Shown here: positions 31,758 to 40,221 of the stretch, one piece after another
Numbering within the stretch: the stretch's first letter is position 1
Layout: the number at the start of each line of letters is the position of its first letter
Source: Piscinibacter sp.
Lineage (GTDB): Bacteria; Pseudomonadota; Gammaproteobacteria; Burkholderiales; Burkholderiaceae_C
Length of the DNA: 64,000 nucleotides
Direction: 5' to 3'
Assembly: GCA_019635485.1 (NCBI GenBank)
Contig: JAHBZL010000004.1
Coordinates: 1 to 64,000, forward strand
Notes under the pieces: model-generated
The model's input: only the letters and a program-made list of their open reading frames with translations
Databases searched by the model: none
Told to the model about the DNA's origin: nothing
Made by a program: the position numbers and the translations under genes

Positions 31758-32132
31758 CTACTCCAGCTTCGTGCAGGCCTCGGCCCGCGCCGGCACGCAG
31801 CCTTCGGCGCAGACCGCCTTGCCGTGCCGGTCGACGTCGGCCGCGCCGCGCGGCGCGCTGGAGCAGAACACGTCGCCGCGCAGGTCGCGGGTGCAGTAGC
31901 CGGGGCCGCACACCGGCGCGCCGTAGCGGTCCAGTGCGACGCCGCCGCCGGGCGCCGAACAGCGCACGTCGCCGTAGCGGTCGGGCAGGCAGCGGGCGTC
32001 CGGCTTCGGACACACGGTGCGGCCGTCGCGCACGGTGAAGCAACCGCCGGCCGCGGCCGGCCCGGCAATCAGCAGACCGATCAGCAGGCAGGCCCAGGGC
32101 CAAGACGGGAACGGCAGCGATCGCAGGGACAT
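31758..32132 (-). CDS. Secreted Cys-rich protein with DRYG-type repeats
   Basis: This 124-residue protein has a signal peptide (1-28, ending GPAAAGG) and a mature part with 12 cysteines arranged in about four short repeats of the type D-R-Y/H-G-x-x-x-C. Examples are PDRYGDVRC, LDRYGAPVC, RDLRGDVFC and VDRHGKAVC, each followed by a CxxxxC or similar. I do not recognise a named domain. The even cysteine number and export signal suggest disulfide-bonded repeats in the periplasm or outside the cell. The start at 32132 begins the signal peptide; the open frame runs on upstream but is shadow sequence of the symporter gene. Confidence 0.7.
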   Translation of the reverse strand: MSLRSLPFPSWPWACLLIGLLIAGPAAAGGCFTVRDGRTVCPKPDARCLPDRYGDVRCSAPGGGVALDRYGAPVCGPGYCTRDLRGDVFCSSAPRGAADVDRHGKAVCAEGCVPARAEACTKLE

Positions 32133-32221
32133 CGGGACTCCGGGTTCGGCGCGCAGGCGCAGGCCATGGTAGCTACGAACGCGGCCCCGAGCCGGACGCG
32201 TTCCCCGCCTGCCCCGGGGCC

Positions 32222-33631
32222 TCAGGCGCCTTTCTTCGCCCAGATCTCGCGATCGATCTGGTCGGCGACCTCGGGGAAGTCCGCCGCGTCGAAATGCGGC
32301 ACACCGCGCCGCCGCTGCGCGAAGTAGTCGCGCGTCAGCTTGGCCACCAGCCCGGACAGCAGGCAGATCGCCACCAGGTTGATGCTGGCCATCAGGCCCA
32401 TCGCCGCGTCGGCGGCGTCGAAGACCGTCGCGACCGATTCGTACGCGCCCCACAGCACGAAGGCCAGTGCCGCCAGGCGCAGCACGGTCACGCCGGTGCG
32501 GCCGTCCAGCTTCAGGTAGCTGAGCGCGTTCTCGGCATAGGAGTAGTTGCCGATGATCGACGTGAAGGCGAAGAAGAAGATCGCCACCGCGATGAAGTAG
32601 CGCCCCGCCTCGCCGATGTGCGCCGTCAGCGCGGCCTGCGTGAGCGGCGTGCCCGTCAGCGTCCCGCCCGGCGTCAGCACGCCCGACAGCAGGATCATGA
32701 TCGCGGTGGCGGAGCAGATCAGCAGCGTGTCGATGAACACGCCGAGGGCCTGCACGAAACCCTGCGACGACGGATGGTGCGGGTTCGGCGTCGCGACCGC
32801 GGCGATGTTGGGCGCCGAGCCCATGCCGGCCTCGTTCGAGAACAGGCCCCGCTTGACGCCGTTGAGCATCGCGCCGGCCACGCCGCCGGCGGCCTGTTCG
32901 AGGCCGAACGCGCTCTTGACGATCAGCGCCAGCATCGCCGGCACCTCGCCCAGGTGCGAGACCAGCACCCACAGCGCCACGCCCAGGTAGGCCGCCGCCA
33001 TGAACGGCACGATCCACTCGGCCACGCGTGCGATCTGCTGGATGCCGCCGAAGATCACGATGCCCGCCAGCACCGCGGTGGCAACCCCCACCGCGAGCTT
33101 CGGGAACCCGAAGGCACCCTGCATCGCATCGGCGATCGAGTTCGCCTGCACGGCGTTGAACACCAGCCCGAAGGCGAGGATCAGGCAGATCGAGAAGATC
33201 ACCGCCGCCCACGGCGCCTTCAGGCCGCGTGCGATGTAGAACGCCGGCCCGCCGCGGAACTGGCCGTGCGCGTCACGCACCTTGTACAGCTGCGCCAGCG
33301 TGCTCTCGGCGTAGGCGGTGGCCATGCCGACCAGCGCCACCATCCACATCCAGAAGATCGCACCCGGGCCGCCGAGCGAGATCGCCACCGCGACACCGGC
33401 CAGGTTGCCGGTGCCCACGCGCGAGGCGAGGCTGGTGCACAGCGCCTGGAACGGCGTGATGCCGCCGCGGTCGGTCTCCGGGGCGCGCAGCACCGAGCGC
33501 AGCAGTTCGGGGAAGTGCAGGATCTGCACGAAGCCCAGGCGCAGCGTGAAGTACAGGCCGACGGCCAGCAGGCCGTAGATGAGCACGTAGCCCCAGAAGA
33601 CGGTGTTCAGGAAGTTGATGACGTCGGTCAT
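32222..33631 (-). CDS. Alanine/glycine:cation symporter (AGCS family)
   Basis: This 469-residue polytopic inner-membrane protein has the AGCS signature GTGNLAGVAVAISLGGPGAIFWMW near residue 73, GGPAFYIARGL near 128 and NEAGMGSAPNIAA near 270. It co-transports alanine or glycine with Na+. The ATG at 33631 has GGAG eight bases upstream. I looked for a glycine riboswitch in the 90-base upstream gap and saw nothing resembling one. Confidence 0.92.
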   Translation of the reverse strand: MTDVINFLNTVFWGYVLIYGLLAVGLYFTLRLGFVQILHFPELLRSVLRAPETDRGGITPFQALCTSLASRVGTGNLAGVAVAISLGGPGAIFWMWMVALVGMATAYAESTLAQLYKVRDAHGQFRGGPAFYIARGLKAPWAAVIFSICLILAFGLVFNAVQANSIADAMQGAFGFPKLAVGVATAVLAGIVIFGGIQQIARVAEWIVPFMAAAYLGVALWVLVSHLGEVPAMLALIVKSAFGLEQAAGGVAGAMLNGVKRGLFSNEAGMGSAPNIAAVATPNPHHPSSQGFVQALGVFIDTLLICSATAIMILLSGVLTPGGTLTGTPLTQAALTAHIGEAGRYFIAVAIFFFAFTSIIGNYSYAENALSYLKLDGRTGVTVLRLAALAFVLWGAYESVATVFDAADAAMGLMASINLVAICLLSGLVAKLTRDYFAQRRRGVPHFDAADFPEVADQIDREIWAKKGA

Positions 33632-33721
33632 GCCGTGATCTCCGGTGGGGTCCGAGGAAGCCGGCGGGGCGCCGGCGGCGTCGTCGGGGCCGGAAGCACG
33701 ATCGGTGCCGCCGGCGCCGGG

Positions 33722-34327
33722 TCAGAACAGCTGCGCCTTGTCGGCCGCGCCGAAAATCGAGCGGGTCAGTTCGCCGAGCTGCGCGCCGGCATCGCTGGAA
33801 GGCGGCGTGCTGGCCTTCGCCGTCCACACCACGCGGCCGCTACGCACCTCCGTGACGCGGCCATTGAGCGCGAAGCCGTAGGTCGGCTGCCCGCCGCCCA
33901 GCGGCGCCGACACGCCGACGCCGCCGCGCACGCTGCCGCCGCCGAGGCCGAACGCCCCGAGCCCGATCGAGAAGCCGGGGGTCGCGCCGGCCGACGCGAC
34001 GGTGACCGCGTGGGTCCAGATGGCGCGCGCCCCGGCGCTGCGCGCCGCGGCCAGGTGCGGCTCGCTGCTGGTGCCCGCCGGCAGGCCCTCGGGCGCGGGC
34101 ACCGGCTGGCCGCCGCGCGCGACGACCTCGCTGGAGAGCTGGTCCAGGCAGATCCGCTTGAGCACCAGGTCCGGCGCCTCGCAGGCGATCATCACGCGGG
34201 CGCTGCGCAGCAGGTTGGGCGGCCGCTGCGGGTCGGACCATTGCGCGTCGATCTGCGTCGACGCGCAGGCCGCCAGCAGCAGCGCCAGCACGGCGCCGCC
34301 CGCGGCCGCCGGGCGTGAAGTCCTCAT
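33722..34327 (-). CDS. Lipoprotein of unknown function
   Basis: This 201-residue protein has a lipoprotein signal peptide with lipobox LLAAC (Cys about residue 21), then STQIDAQWSDPQRPPNLLRS. The mature part contains an ARVMIACEAPDLVLKRICLDQL segment, a Gly-rich loop (GLGAFGLGGGSVRGGVGVSAP) and a C-terminal VTEVRSGRVVWTAKA stretch. The last is typical of outer-membrane-associated lipoproteins of the DUF4136/LpoB-like layout. I would not assign a function. The ATG at 34327 begins the signal peptide. Confidence 0.75.
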   Translation of the reverse strand: MRTSRPAAAGGAVLALLLAACASTQIDAQWSDPQRPPNLLRSARVMIACEAPDLVLKRICLDQLSSEVVARGGQPVPAPEGLPAGTSSEPHLAAARSAGARAIWTHAVTVASAGATPGFSIGLGAFGLGGGSVRGGVGVSAPLGGGQPTYGFALNGRVTEVRSGRVVWTAKASTPPSSDAGAQLGELTRSIFGAADKAQLF

Positions 34328-34353
34328 GCCCGGGTTATACCAAGCAGCGAGGT

Positions 34354-35310
34354 TCAGACCAAGGCCGAGCGGTTCACGCAGTTCAGGGGCATCTCGCCGG
34401 CCAGCAGGCGCCGAACCTCCGCGGCCGCGCCGACACTCATGCGGCGCATGCTCTCGACGGTCAGCCCCGCGGCATGCGGCGTCAGCAGCACGTTGTCGAG
34501 GCGTCGCAGCGCATGCCGCGGCGCCAGCGGCTGCGCCTCGAAGACATCGAGCGCCGCGCCGGCGAGGCGCCCCTCGCGCAGGGCGTCGACCAGCGCGGCC
34601 TCGTCGATCACCGCGCCACGCGCGACGTTGACGAGCACCGCGTGGCGCGGCAGCAGCGCGAGGCGGCGGGCGTCGAGCAGGTGGCGCGTCGCGTCGGTCA
34701 GCGGGCAGGCGAGCACGACGGCATCGCTGCGCGCGAGCAGCTCGTCCAGCGCCAGCCCGGCGACGTACGGCGGCAGCGCGTCGAGGCGGCGCTGGTGGCC
34801 GAGCACCTGCATGCCGTAGCCGTGGTGCGCGATCTCGGCCACGCGCCGGCCGACCTCGCCGACGCCGACGATGCCCAGCACGTGGCCGTGCAGTTCGAGT
34901 GCGCCGTCGGCCAGCGCGCGGCTCACGTCCCAGCCGCGCTCGCGCAGCAGCGTGTCCATGTGCAGCGTGCGCCGGCGCAGCAGCGCGACGCTGGTCAGCA
35001 CGTGCTCGGCCACCGCGTGGCGGTTCGACCCGGGCACGTTGGCCACCGGGAGGCGCCGCGCGTTGGCGGCGGCCAGCGGGATCATGTCGACGCCGACGCC
35101 GTGGCGCACGATGCCGCGCAGGCGCGGCGCATGGTCCAGCAGGTCCGGCGGCAGGGCCGAGCGCACCACCAGCACCGCGGCGTCGGCGATCAGGCGGTAC
35201 AGCGTCTCGGGCCGGGTGTCGGGCGCGAGCACGACCTCGGCCGCCTCGGCGATCACACGTTCGCCCGCCGGGTCCATCGGCCCGGTGAGCAGCACGCGCG
35301 GCCGCGTCAT
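34354..35310 (-). CDS. D-2-hydroxyacid dehydrogenase family protein (SerA-like)
   Basis: This 318-residue NAD-dependent dehydrogenase has the Rossmann motif GIVGVGEVGRRVAEIA near residue 148 and the substrate Arg region NVARGAVIDEAAL near 230. It continues with ALDVFEAQPL and the catalytic TPHAAGLTVESM. The start overlaps the Bug receptor stop as ATGA, so it is the last gene of the sugar-acid-type operon. It probably reduces or oxidises a 2-keto/2-hydroxy acid intermediate; a true 3-phosphoglycerate dehydrogenase is less likely given the context and lack of an ACT domain. Confidence 0.85.
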   Translation of the reverse strand: MTRPRVLLTGPMDPAGERVIAEAAEVVLAPDTRPETLYRLIADAAVLVVRSALPPDLLDHAPRLRGIVRHGVGVDMIPLAAANARRLPVANVPGSNRHAVAEHVLTSVALLRRRTLHMDTLLRERGWDVSRALADGALELHGHVLGIVGVGEVGRRVAEIAHHGYGMQVLGHQRRLDALPPYVAGLALDELLARSDAVVLACPLTDATRHLLDARRLALLPRHAVLVNVARGAVIDEAALVDALREGRLAGAALDVFEAQPLAPRHALRRLDNVLLTPHAAGLTVESMRRMSVGAAAEVRRLLAGEMPLNCVNRSALV

Positions 35311-36281
35311 TCCGGCGTGACGCCCGCGTCGCGCACGACCTTGGACCACATCGCGCGCTGCGCATTCAGGTGCGCGACGAACTGGTCCACCGAGCTGCCG
35401 ACCGAATCGACGCCCTGCGCCGAGAACTTCTCCTTCACGTCGGGCATGTGCAGGATCTTGACGATCTCGCCGTTCAGCTTGTCGATGATCGGCTTGGGCG
35501 TGCCGGCCGGCGCCGCGATGCCGAACCACACGCCGACCTCGTAGCCGGGCACGCCGGCCTCGCTGACGGTCGGCACGTCCGGCACCAGTGGCGAGCGCTG
35601 CGGCGTCGTCACCGCCAGCACCTTCAGCTTGCCGGACTTCACGTGCGGCAGCACGTTGGAGATGTTGTCGAACATCACCTGCACCTGGCCGCCGATCAGG
35701 TCCGTCACCGCCGGCGCGCTGCCCTTGTACGGCACGTGCGTGATGTCGACCCCGGCCATCTGCTTGAACTTCTCCATCGAGAGGTGGTTCGAGCTGCCGA
35801 TGCCGGTCGAGGCGTAGCTCAGCCCGCCCGGCTTGGCCTTGGCCATCGCGACCAGTTCCTTCACGGAGCCGATCGGCACCGAGGCCGGCACCACCAGCAG
35901 GTTCGCGGTGGTGGCGGCGAGCGTGATCGGCGCGAAGTCCTTCTGCGAGTCGTACGGCAGCTTCGCGAAGATGAACGGGTTGACCGCGAACGAGAACGGC
36001 GTGATCAGCAGCGTGTAGCCGTCCGCCGGCGCCTTGGCCGCCGCGTCGATGCCGATCACGGTCGCGCCGCCGGGCCGGTTCTCGATCACGACCGACTGGC
36101 CCCAGGCCGCCTGCAGCTTGGCGCCGACCGTGCGCGCCAGCGTGTCGTTGAAGCCGCCCGGCGGGTAGGGCACGACGATGCGGATCGGCCGGTCGGGGTA
36201 GCCGGCCTGCGCGAGGGCCGGCGCCGCGAGCGCGAAGGCGAAGGCCGCGGCCGCGGCGCGCAGCAGGAAGCGCTTGTGCAT
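35307..36281 (-). CDS. Bug/TctC-family tripartite tricarboxylate-type binding protein
   Basis: This 324-residue periplasmic receptor has a signal peptide (1-25, ending ALAQAG) and the Bug hallmarks YPDRPIRIVVPYPPGGFNDT, ENRPGGATVIGIDAAAKAPA and YKGSAPAVTDLIGGQVQVMF. Bug proteins, abundant in Burkholderiales, bind carboxylates. No TctAB membrane genes are adjacent, so it either uses a distant transporter or is a sensor. It lies between the enolase-superfamily and hydroxyacid dehydrogenase genes, suggesting a sugar-acid or hydroxy-acid ligand. Confidence 0.93.
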   Translation of the reverse strand: MHKRFLLRAAAAAFAFALAAPALAQAGYPDRPIRIVVPYPPGGFNDTLARTVGAKLQAAWGQSVVIENRPGGATVIGIDAAAKAPADGYTLLITPFSFAVNPFIFAKLPYDSQKDFAPITLAATTANLLVVPASVPIGSVKELVAMAKAKPGGLSYASTGIGSSNHLSMEKFKQMAGVDITHVPYKGSAPAVTDLIGGQVQVMFDNISNVLPHVKSGKLKVLAVTTPQRSPLVPDVPTVSEAGVPGYEVGVWFGIAAPAGTPKPIIDKLNGEIVKILHMPDVKEKFSAQGVDSVGSSVDQFVAHLNAQRAMWSKVVRDAGVTPE

Positions 36282-36322
36282 GGTGTCTCCAGTCGTTGTG
36301 GTCGGTGAGCGGAAGCGGGAAT

Positions 36323-37471
36323 CTAGAACTTCACGACGTACCCCGGGCCGTCGATCGCCGGGAACTCGGCGAACACCTTCTCGTCGATCTCCAGGCCGAT
36401 GCCGGGTCGGTCCGGCGGCTCGACGCAGCCGTCCGCGCCGATCGAGAAGGTGCGGCCGAACATGTCGCGCAGCGGATTGAACTTCGACACGCAGGCCTCG
36501 AAGTAGCCACCGTTGTCCAGCGCGGCGAGGAAGTGCAGCGTCGCCGCATGGTTGATGCCGGTCGCGGAGCAGTGCGGGTGCAGCGGGATGCCGAAGGCCG
36601 AGGCCATGGCCGCGATGCGCAGCGCCTCGGTGATGCCGCCGGTCTTGGACAGGTCGGGCTGGAAGATCGTGACCGCCTTGTCCTCCAGCAGCCGGGCGAA
36701 GTCCCAGCGGGTGTAGTGGTTCTCGCCGGCCGCCAGCGGCACACGCGCGTCGATCGCCGCGGCGGTGCGGTAGGCACCGAAGTCCAGCGCGCTGAACGGC
36801 TCCTCGAGCCAGCCGACCCGCGCCTCGGCGAGCGCCGGGATGACGCGCCGCGCGTCGGCCAGCTTCCAGGCGGTGTTCGCATCGGTCAGGATGTCGACCT
36901 CGGGGCCGAGCGCCGCGCGCACCGCCTGCACGCGGGCGATGTCGTCGCGCACGTTGTCGCCCAGGCGCAGCTTGATCGCGCGGTAGCCGAGCGCGACGTA
37001 ACCGCGCGCTTCCTCGACCAGCTGGTCGGGCGGCTGGAAGCCCAGCGAGATGCCGCCGGCGTAGGCCGGCATGCGCTTGCGGCTGCCGCCGAGCAGGCGG
37101 TACAGCGGCATGTTCGCCGCCTTGCCGCGGATGTCCCACAGCGCGAGGTCGATGCCCGACAGCGCCAGCGCCGCGCCCGCGCCCAGGCCGTGGCTGGACA
37201 GCTGCATGCGGTTCACGCGCGCCCAGACGCCGACCACGTCGCACGGATCCATGCCGGCGAGCAGCGGGTCGAGCGTCCCGTTGACGAGGCTGGTGACGGC
37301 GCCCGGGCTGCGGCCCGGGTGGGCCTCGCCATAGCCGGTCAGGCCGGCGTCGGTCTCGACGCGCACGACGATGGTGTCGCGCTTGATGGTGGCGCCCACG
37401 CCGACCTTGACGGTCTGCCCCTCGGGCAGCCGGTACGACAGCGGGATCGCGGTGATGCGTTTGATCTTCAT
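36323..37471 (-). CDS. Enolase-superfamily dehydratase/racemase (mandelate racemase/muconate lactonizing type)
   Basis: This 382-residue protein has the enolase N-cap and a TIM barrel with metal ligands in ILTDANTAW (Asp), WLEEPF (Glu) and AAGENHYT (Glu), and the catalytic HPHCSATG (His). The position that is K-x-K in mandelate racemases reads AIKLRLG, so the second base is Arg. That points to a dehydratase-type subgroup where one residue of the pair differs. It lies between the Bug receptor and a DHDPS-family aldolase. Its likely job is dehydrating a sugar acid to a 2-keto-3-deoxy acid. Confidence 0.87.
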   Translation of the reverse strand: MKIKRITAIPLSYRLPEGQTVKVGVGATIKRDTIVVRVETDAGLTGYGEAHPGRSPGAVTSLVNGTLDPLLAGMDPCDVVGVWARVNRMQLSSHGLGAGAALALSGIDLALWDIRGKAANMPLYRLLGGSRKRMPAYAGGISLGFQPPDQLVEEARGYVALGYRAIKLRLGDNVRDDIARVQAVRAALGPEVDILTDANTAWKLADARRVIPALAEARVGWLEEPFSALDFGAYRTAAAIDARVPLAAGENHYTRWDFARLLEDKAVTIFQPDLSKTGGITEALRIAAMASAFGIPLHPHCSATGINHAATLHFLAALDNGGYFEACVSKFNPLRDMFGRTFSIGADGCVEPPDRPGIGLEIDEKVFAEFPAIDGPGYVVKF

Positions 37472-37485
37472 CGGGAGGGGGGTGG

Positions 37486-38538
37486 TCAGTCCTGCAGGTA
37501 GCCGCGCGCCGGCAGCAGGCCGTGGCGCGCGAGGATTTCGCCGGTGCGTTCGAGCAGCTCCGCCGGCAGCCGCTCGCCCGAATGCAGGCGCGGCGGCGCG
37601 ACGCCGCCGGCCGCGGGGCCGTGGGCCATGAAGTGGTCGATCGCCTTGTTGGCGTTCGTGAACGGGTTGCCGTAGGGCAGCGGCGCCGCCAGCCCGAAGA
37701 TCTCGGCCACTGCCGCCTCCAGTCGCGCGGAGATCGTCGCCGCCTCGGCGGGCCGGCCCGCGTGCAGCTGCGCGATCAGCTCGGCCAGCGGCCGGGCCAG
37801 CCCGTTCGCGGTGCTGAGCAGGAAGCCGTCGTAGTGCCCGCCGCCGGCCTTGAGGTGGCGGCTGTAGCCGCCCTCCGCGCCGCGCACGAGGAACAGATCA
37901 CTCACGCCGGCCTCGGCGAGGCGGTCCGCCCCGCTGGTGTCCTTCACCATCAGCAGGTTGGCGTGCCGTGCCGCGAGCGCCCGCAGCGTGTCGGGTGCGA
38001 TCTCGTTGCCGGTGACCTGCGGCAGCTGGTACAGCGCGATCGGTGCGCCGGTGGCGAGCAGGCCGTCGAGCGCACCGCCGATCGCGTCCTGCGTCAGCGC
38101 CGCCCCATGCGGCGCGCACAGCGTGAAGCCGGCCACGCCGCTGCGGCGCAGCGCCTCGACGGGGTCGTCGCTGCCGTGGCGGCGCTGCAGCCAGGCCAGC
38201 GTGTCGGCCAGGGCCGCGTGCATCGCGGCGGCGTCCGGCTTGAGCACGCCGATCAGCACCGCCATGCCCCGCGCCCGCGCCAGCGGCAGCACGATGTCGA
38301 GCAGCGTGCGCGTCTGCGCCCCGTCGAGCTGCCAGCCGTCGCCGGTCGAGCCGGGCACGAGCAGCCCGCCGACCTGCCCGCGCAGCGCGTCCAGGTGCCG
38401 GCGCAGGCGCTCGGCGTCGATGCGCCCCTGCGCGTCGTAGGGAGTCAGCAGCGGGCACCACAGGGACGGGGCGCCGTCGGGCAGCAGGGAGTCCCACAGC
38501 GCGCGGCGGCGGGCGGTCAGGTCGGCAGGCGGAATCAT
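37486..38538 (-). CDS. Dihydrodipicolinate synthase-family aldolase/dehydratase
   Basis: This 350-residue TIM-barrel class I aldolase has LVPGSTGDGWQL (GxxGE-like region), the Schiff-base lysine in LLMVKDTSGADRL and the tyrosine in IALYQLPQVTGNE. It is longer than DapA (about 290) because of an N-terminal extension and an insert after residue 100. As first gene of an operon with a sugar-acid-type dehydratase, it more likely cleaves or decarboxylates a 2-keto-3-deoxy acid than makes lysine. Divergent from a LysR gene. Confidence 0.85.
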   Translation of the reverse strand: MIPPADLTARRRALWDSLLPDGAPSLWCPLLTPYDAQGRIDAERLRRHLDALRGQVGGLLVPGSTGDGWQLDGAQTRTLLDIVLPLARARGMAVLIGVLKPDAAAMHAALADTLAWLQRRHGSDDPVEALRRSGVAGFTLCAPHGAALTQDAIGGALDGLLATGAPIALYQLPQVTGNEIAPDTLRALAARHANLLMVKDTSGADRLAEAGVSDLFLVRGAEGGYSRHLKAGGGHYDGFLLSTANGLARPLAELIAQLHAGRPAEAATISARLEAAVAEIFGLAAPLPYGNPFTNANKAIDHFMAHGPAAGGVAPPRLHSGERLPAELLERTGEILARHGLLPARGYLQD

Positions 38539-38581
38539 CGGGCAGTCCGTTCGGCGATCGGGCCAGTCTAGGCAGCGCGCA

Positions 38582-38605
38582 TCCGCCAGAAAAGATATCG
38601 GCGGA
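38582..38605. promoter_or_regulatory. Candidate LysR operator between divergent genes
   Basis: TCCGCC (38582-38587) and GGCGGA (38600-38605) are perfect inverted arms around the AT-rich centre AGAAAAGATATC. The dyad sits 24 bases from the LysR start and 44 bases from the aldolase start, in the usual place for a LysR-type site. Confidence 0.45.
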
Positions 38606-38628
38606 CATTTCAGCTATGCTGCCCAGGC

Positions 38629-39552
38629 ATGTCAGAGTCCGGCCTCAACCTGCGCCGCATCGAGGCCTTCCTGGCCGTCGCGGAGGCGCGCAGCATCTCC
38701 CGCGCGGCGGCGCAGATCGAGGTCGCGCAGTCGGTCGTCAGCCGGCACGTCGCGGCGCTCGAGGCGCAGCTGGGCTGCCGGCTGTTCGAGCGCACCGGGC
38801 GCGGCGTCGCGCCGACCCAGGCCGCGGACCGGCTGGCCCCGCGCCTGCGTGCCGCGCTGCGCGACATGCAGCAGGCCACGGCCGAGGCGATCGACATCGG
38901 CGACGAGCCGAGCGGCGTCGTGCGCCTGGGGGTCGTGCCGGGCGCCGCGCGGCCGCTGGTGGGCATGCTGTACCAGCGCGTCGCCCAGCACCTGCCGCGC
39001 ATCCGGCTGCAGTTCGTCGAGGGCTTCAGCAACCCGCTCGAGGAACTGCTCGCCGCCGACCGCATCGACGTCGCGGTGGTGAACCGCTACGGCCGCGTGG
39101 CGCGCCGCGGCGAGGAGAAGCTGGGTGTGCTGGACAGCCTCGTGATCGGCGCGGCCGGCGTGTTCCGACCCGGCCAGGAACTCGCGTTCCGCCAGCTGGC
39201 CGAGCAGCCGCTGGTGCTGGCCGCGCGCCCGAACGGCCTGCGCGTCGCGCTCGACCAGGCCTCGCGGCGCGCCGGCGTGCAACTGCGCGTCGCGGTCGAG
39301 TCCGATTCGCTGCTGATCATGAAGGACCTGGTCGCCCGCGCCGGGCTGTACACGGTGCTGCCGCGCCAGGCGCTGCACGAGGAGCTGGAGTCCGGCGCCC
39401 TGTCGTCGGCGCGGCTCGTCAAGCCAACTGTGCCGCGCACGCTGTCGCTGATCGCGTCGGGCCGCGGGCCCGGCAGCGCGGCGACCCGCGCGGTGATGCA
39501 CGAGATCCGCGCCATCGTGCGGCAGTCGCTGCTGCGCACCGTCTGGCGCTGA
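38629..39552 (+). CDS. LysR-family transcriptional regulator
   Basis: This 307-residue regulator has an N-terminal winged helix (LRRIEAFLAVAEARSISRAA, then QIEVAQSVVSRHVAALEAQL) and a periplasmic-binding-protein-like effector domain. It is divergent from the aldolase-enolase-Bug-dehydrogenase operon and most likely controls it, with a pathway intermediate as effector. A GC-armed dyad lies between the two starts. Confidence 0.9.
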   Translation: MSESGLNLRRIEAFLAVAEARSISRAAAQIEVAQSVVSRHVAALEAQLGCRLFERTGRGVAPTQAADRLAPRLRAALRDMQQATAEAIDIGDEPSGVVRLGVVPGAARPLVGMLYQRVAQHLPRIRLQFVEGFSNPLEELLAADRIDVAVVNRYGRVARRGEEKLGVLDSLVIGAAGVFRPGQELAFRQLAEQPLVLAARPNGLRVALDQASRRAGVQLRVAVESDSLLIMKDLVARAGLYTVLPRQALHEELESGALSSARLVKPTVPRTLSLIASGRGPGSAATRAVMHEIRAIVRQSLLRTVWR

Positions 39553-39570
39553 CCCCCGAGGAGACCGACC

Positions 39571-40044
39571 ATGCAGCTCGAAGGATCCTGCCACTGCGGC
39601 GCGGTGCGCTTCCGCGTCGAGGCCCGCGCGCCAGTGCCGTTCATGCGCTGCTACTGCAGCATCTGCCGCAAGACCGCCGGCACCGGCGGCTTCGGCATCA
39701 ACCTCGGCGCCGACCGGGCCACGCTGCAGGTCGACGGCGAGGAGCACCTGAGCGTCTACCGCGCCCGGCGCGAGGACGGTTCGCGCAGCACCGGGCAGCG
39801 CCATTTCTGCCGCCACTGCGGCAGCGCGCTGTGGCTGTGGGACCCGACCTGGCCCGACCTGGTGCATCCGCACGCCGGCGCGATCGACACCGCGCTGCCC
39901 ACCCCGCCATCCGTGACGCATATCATGCTCGGCTCCAAGCCCGCCTGGGTCGAGGCCCACGTGCAGGCGGGCGATGCGAGCTTCGACGGCTACCCCGACG
40001 TGTCGCTCGCCGACTGGCACCGCCGCCACGGCCTGGACGGCTGA
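39571..40044 (+). CDS. GFA-family (Mss4-fold) zinc protein
   Basis: This 157-residue protein begins MQLEGSCHCGAVRFRVEARA and has three Cys pairs: CHCG at residues 7-10, CYCSICRKTAG near 29-39 and FCRHCGSALW near 78-87. These form the zinc sites of the glutathione-dependent formaldehyde-activating (GFA) fold. Most members of this family have unknown substrates. It starts 18 bases after the LysR stop with GGAG upstream and may be co-transcribed with it. Confidence 0.85.
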   Translation: MQLEGSCHCGAVRFRVEARAPVPFMRCYCSICRKTAGTGGFGINLGADRATLQVDGEEHLSVYRARREDGSRSTGQRHFCRHCGSALWLWDPTWPDLVHPHAGAIDTALPTPPSVTHIMLGSKPAWVEAHVQAGDASFDGYPDVSLADWHRRHGLDG

Positions 40045-40099
40045 CCGGCGCCGCCGCGGCCGGCGCGCCGAAACGCGCAGCCTGTCACGAATGCCGGTG

Positions 40100-40125
40100 A
40101 CGATTGGTAAGAGGCTGGTAATCGT
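40100..40125. promoter_or_regulatory. Dyad with 11-bp repeated TGGTAA upstream of parM-like gene
   Basis: ACGATT (40100-40105) and AATCGT (40120-40125) are perfect inverted arms. Inside them TTGGTAAGAGG and CTGGTAATCGT form two tandem 11-base units sharing TGGTAA. ParR sites in known parMRC systems are 10-12 base direct repeats, but only two units are visible here. Confidence 0.4.
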
Positions 40126-40127
40126 GC

Positions 40128-40155
40128 TTGCCGAGCGCGCGCACGGCACTAAAGT
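40128..40155 (+). promoter_or_regulatory. Candidate sigma-70 promoter for parM-like gene
   Basis: TTGCCG (40128-40133) and TAAAGT (40150-40155) are separated by 16 bases, each matching four of six consensus positions. The -35 lies just after the repeated TGGTAA dyad, so a protein bound there could block or activate it. The predicted leader is about 60 bases. Confidence 0.4.
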
Positions 40156-40221
40156 CTCGTCGGTCCGGCGCGCTCGCGCCTGCTCGTCCTCCACCCACCC
40201 CCACCTGCCAGGAGCCGCCTC

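Noticed and set aside
33632-33721. Glycine riboswitch upstream of the alanine/glycine symporter
   Set aside because: The gap is under 100 bases and shows no tandem aptamer features; only generic GC-rich sequence is visible.
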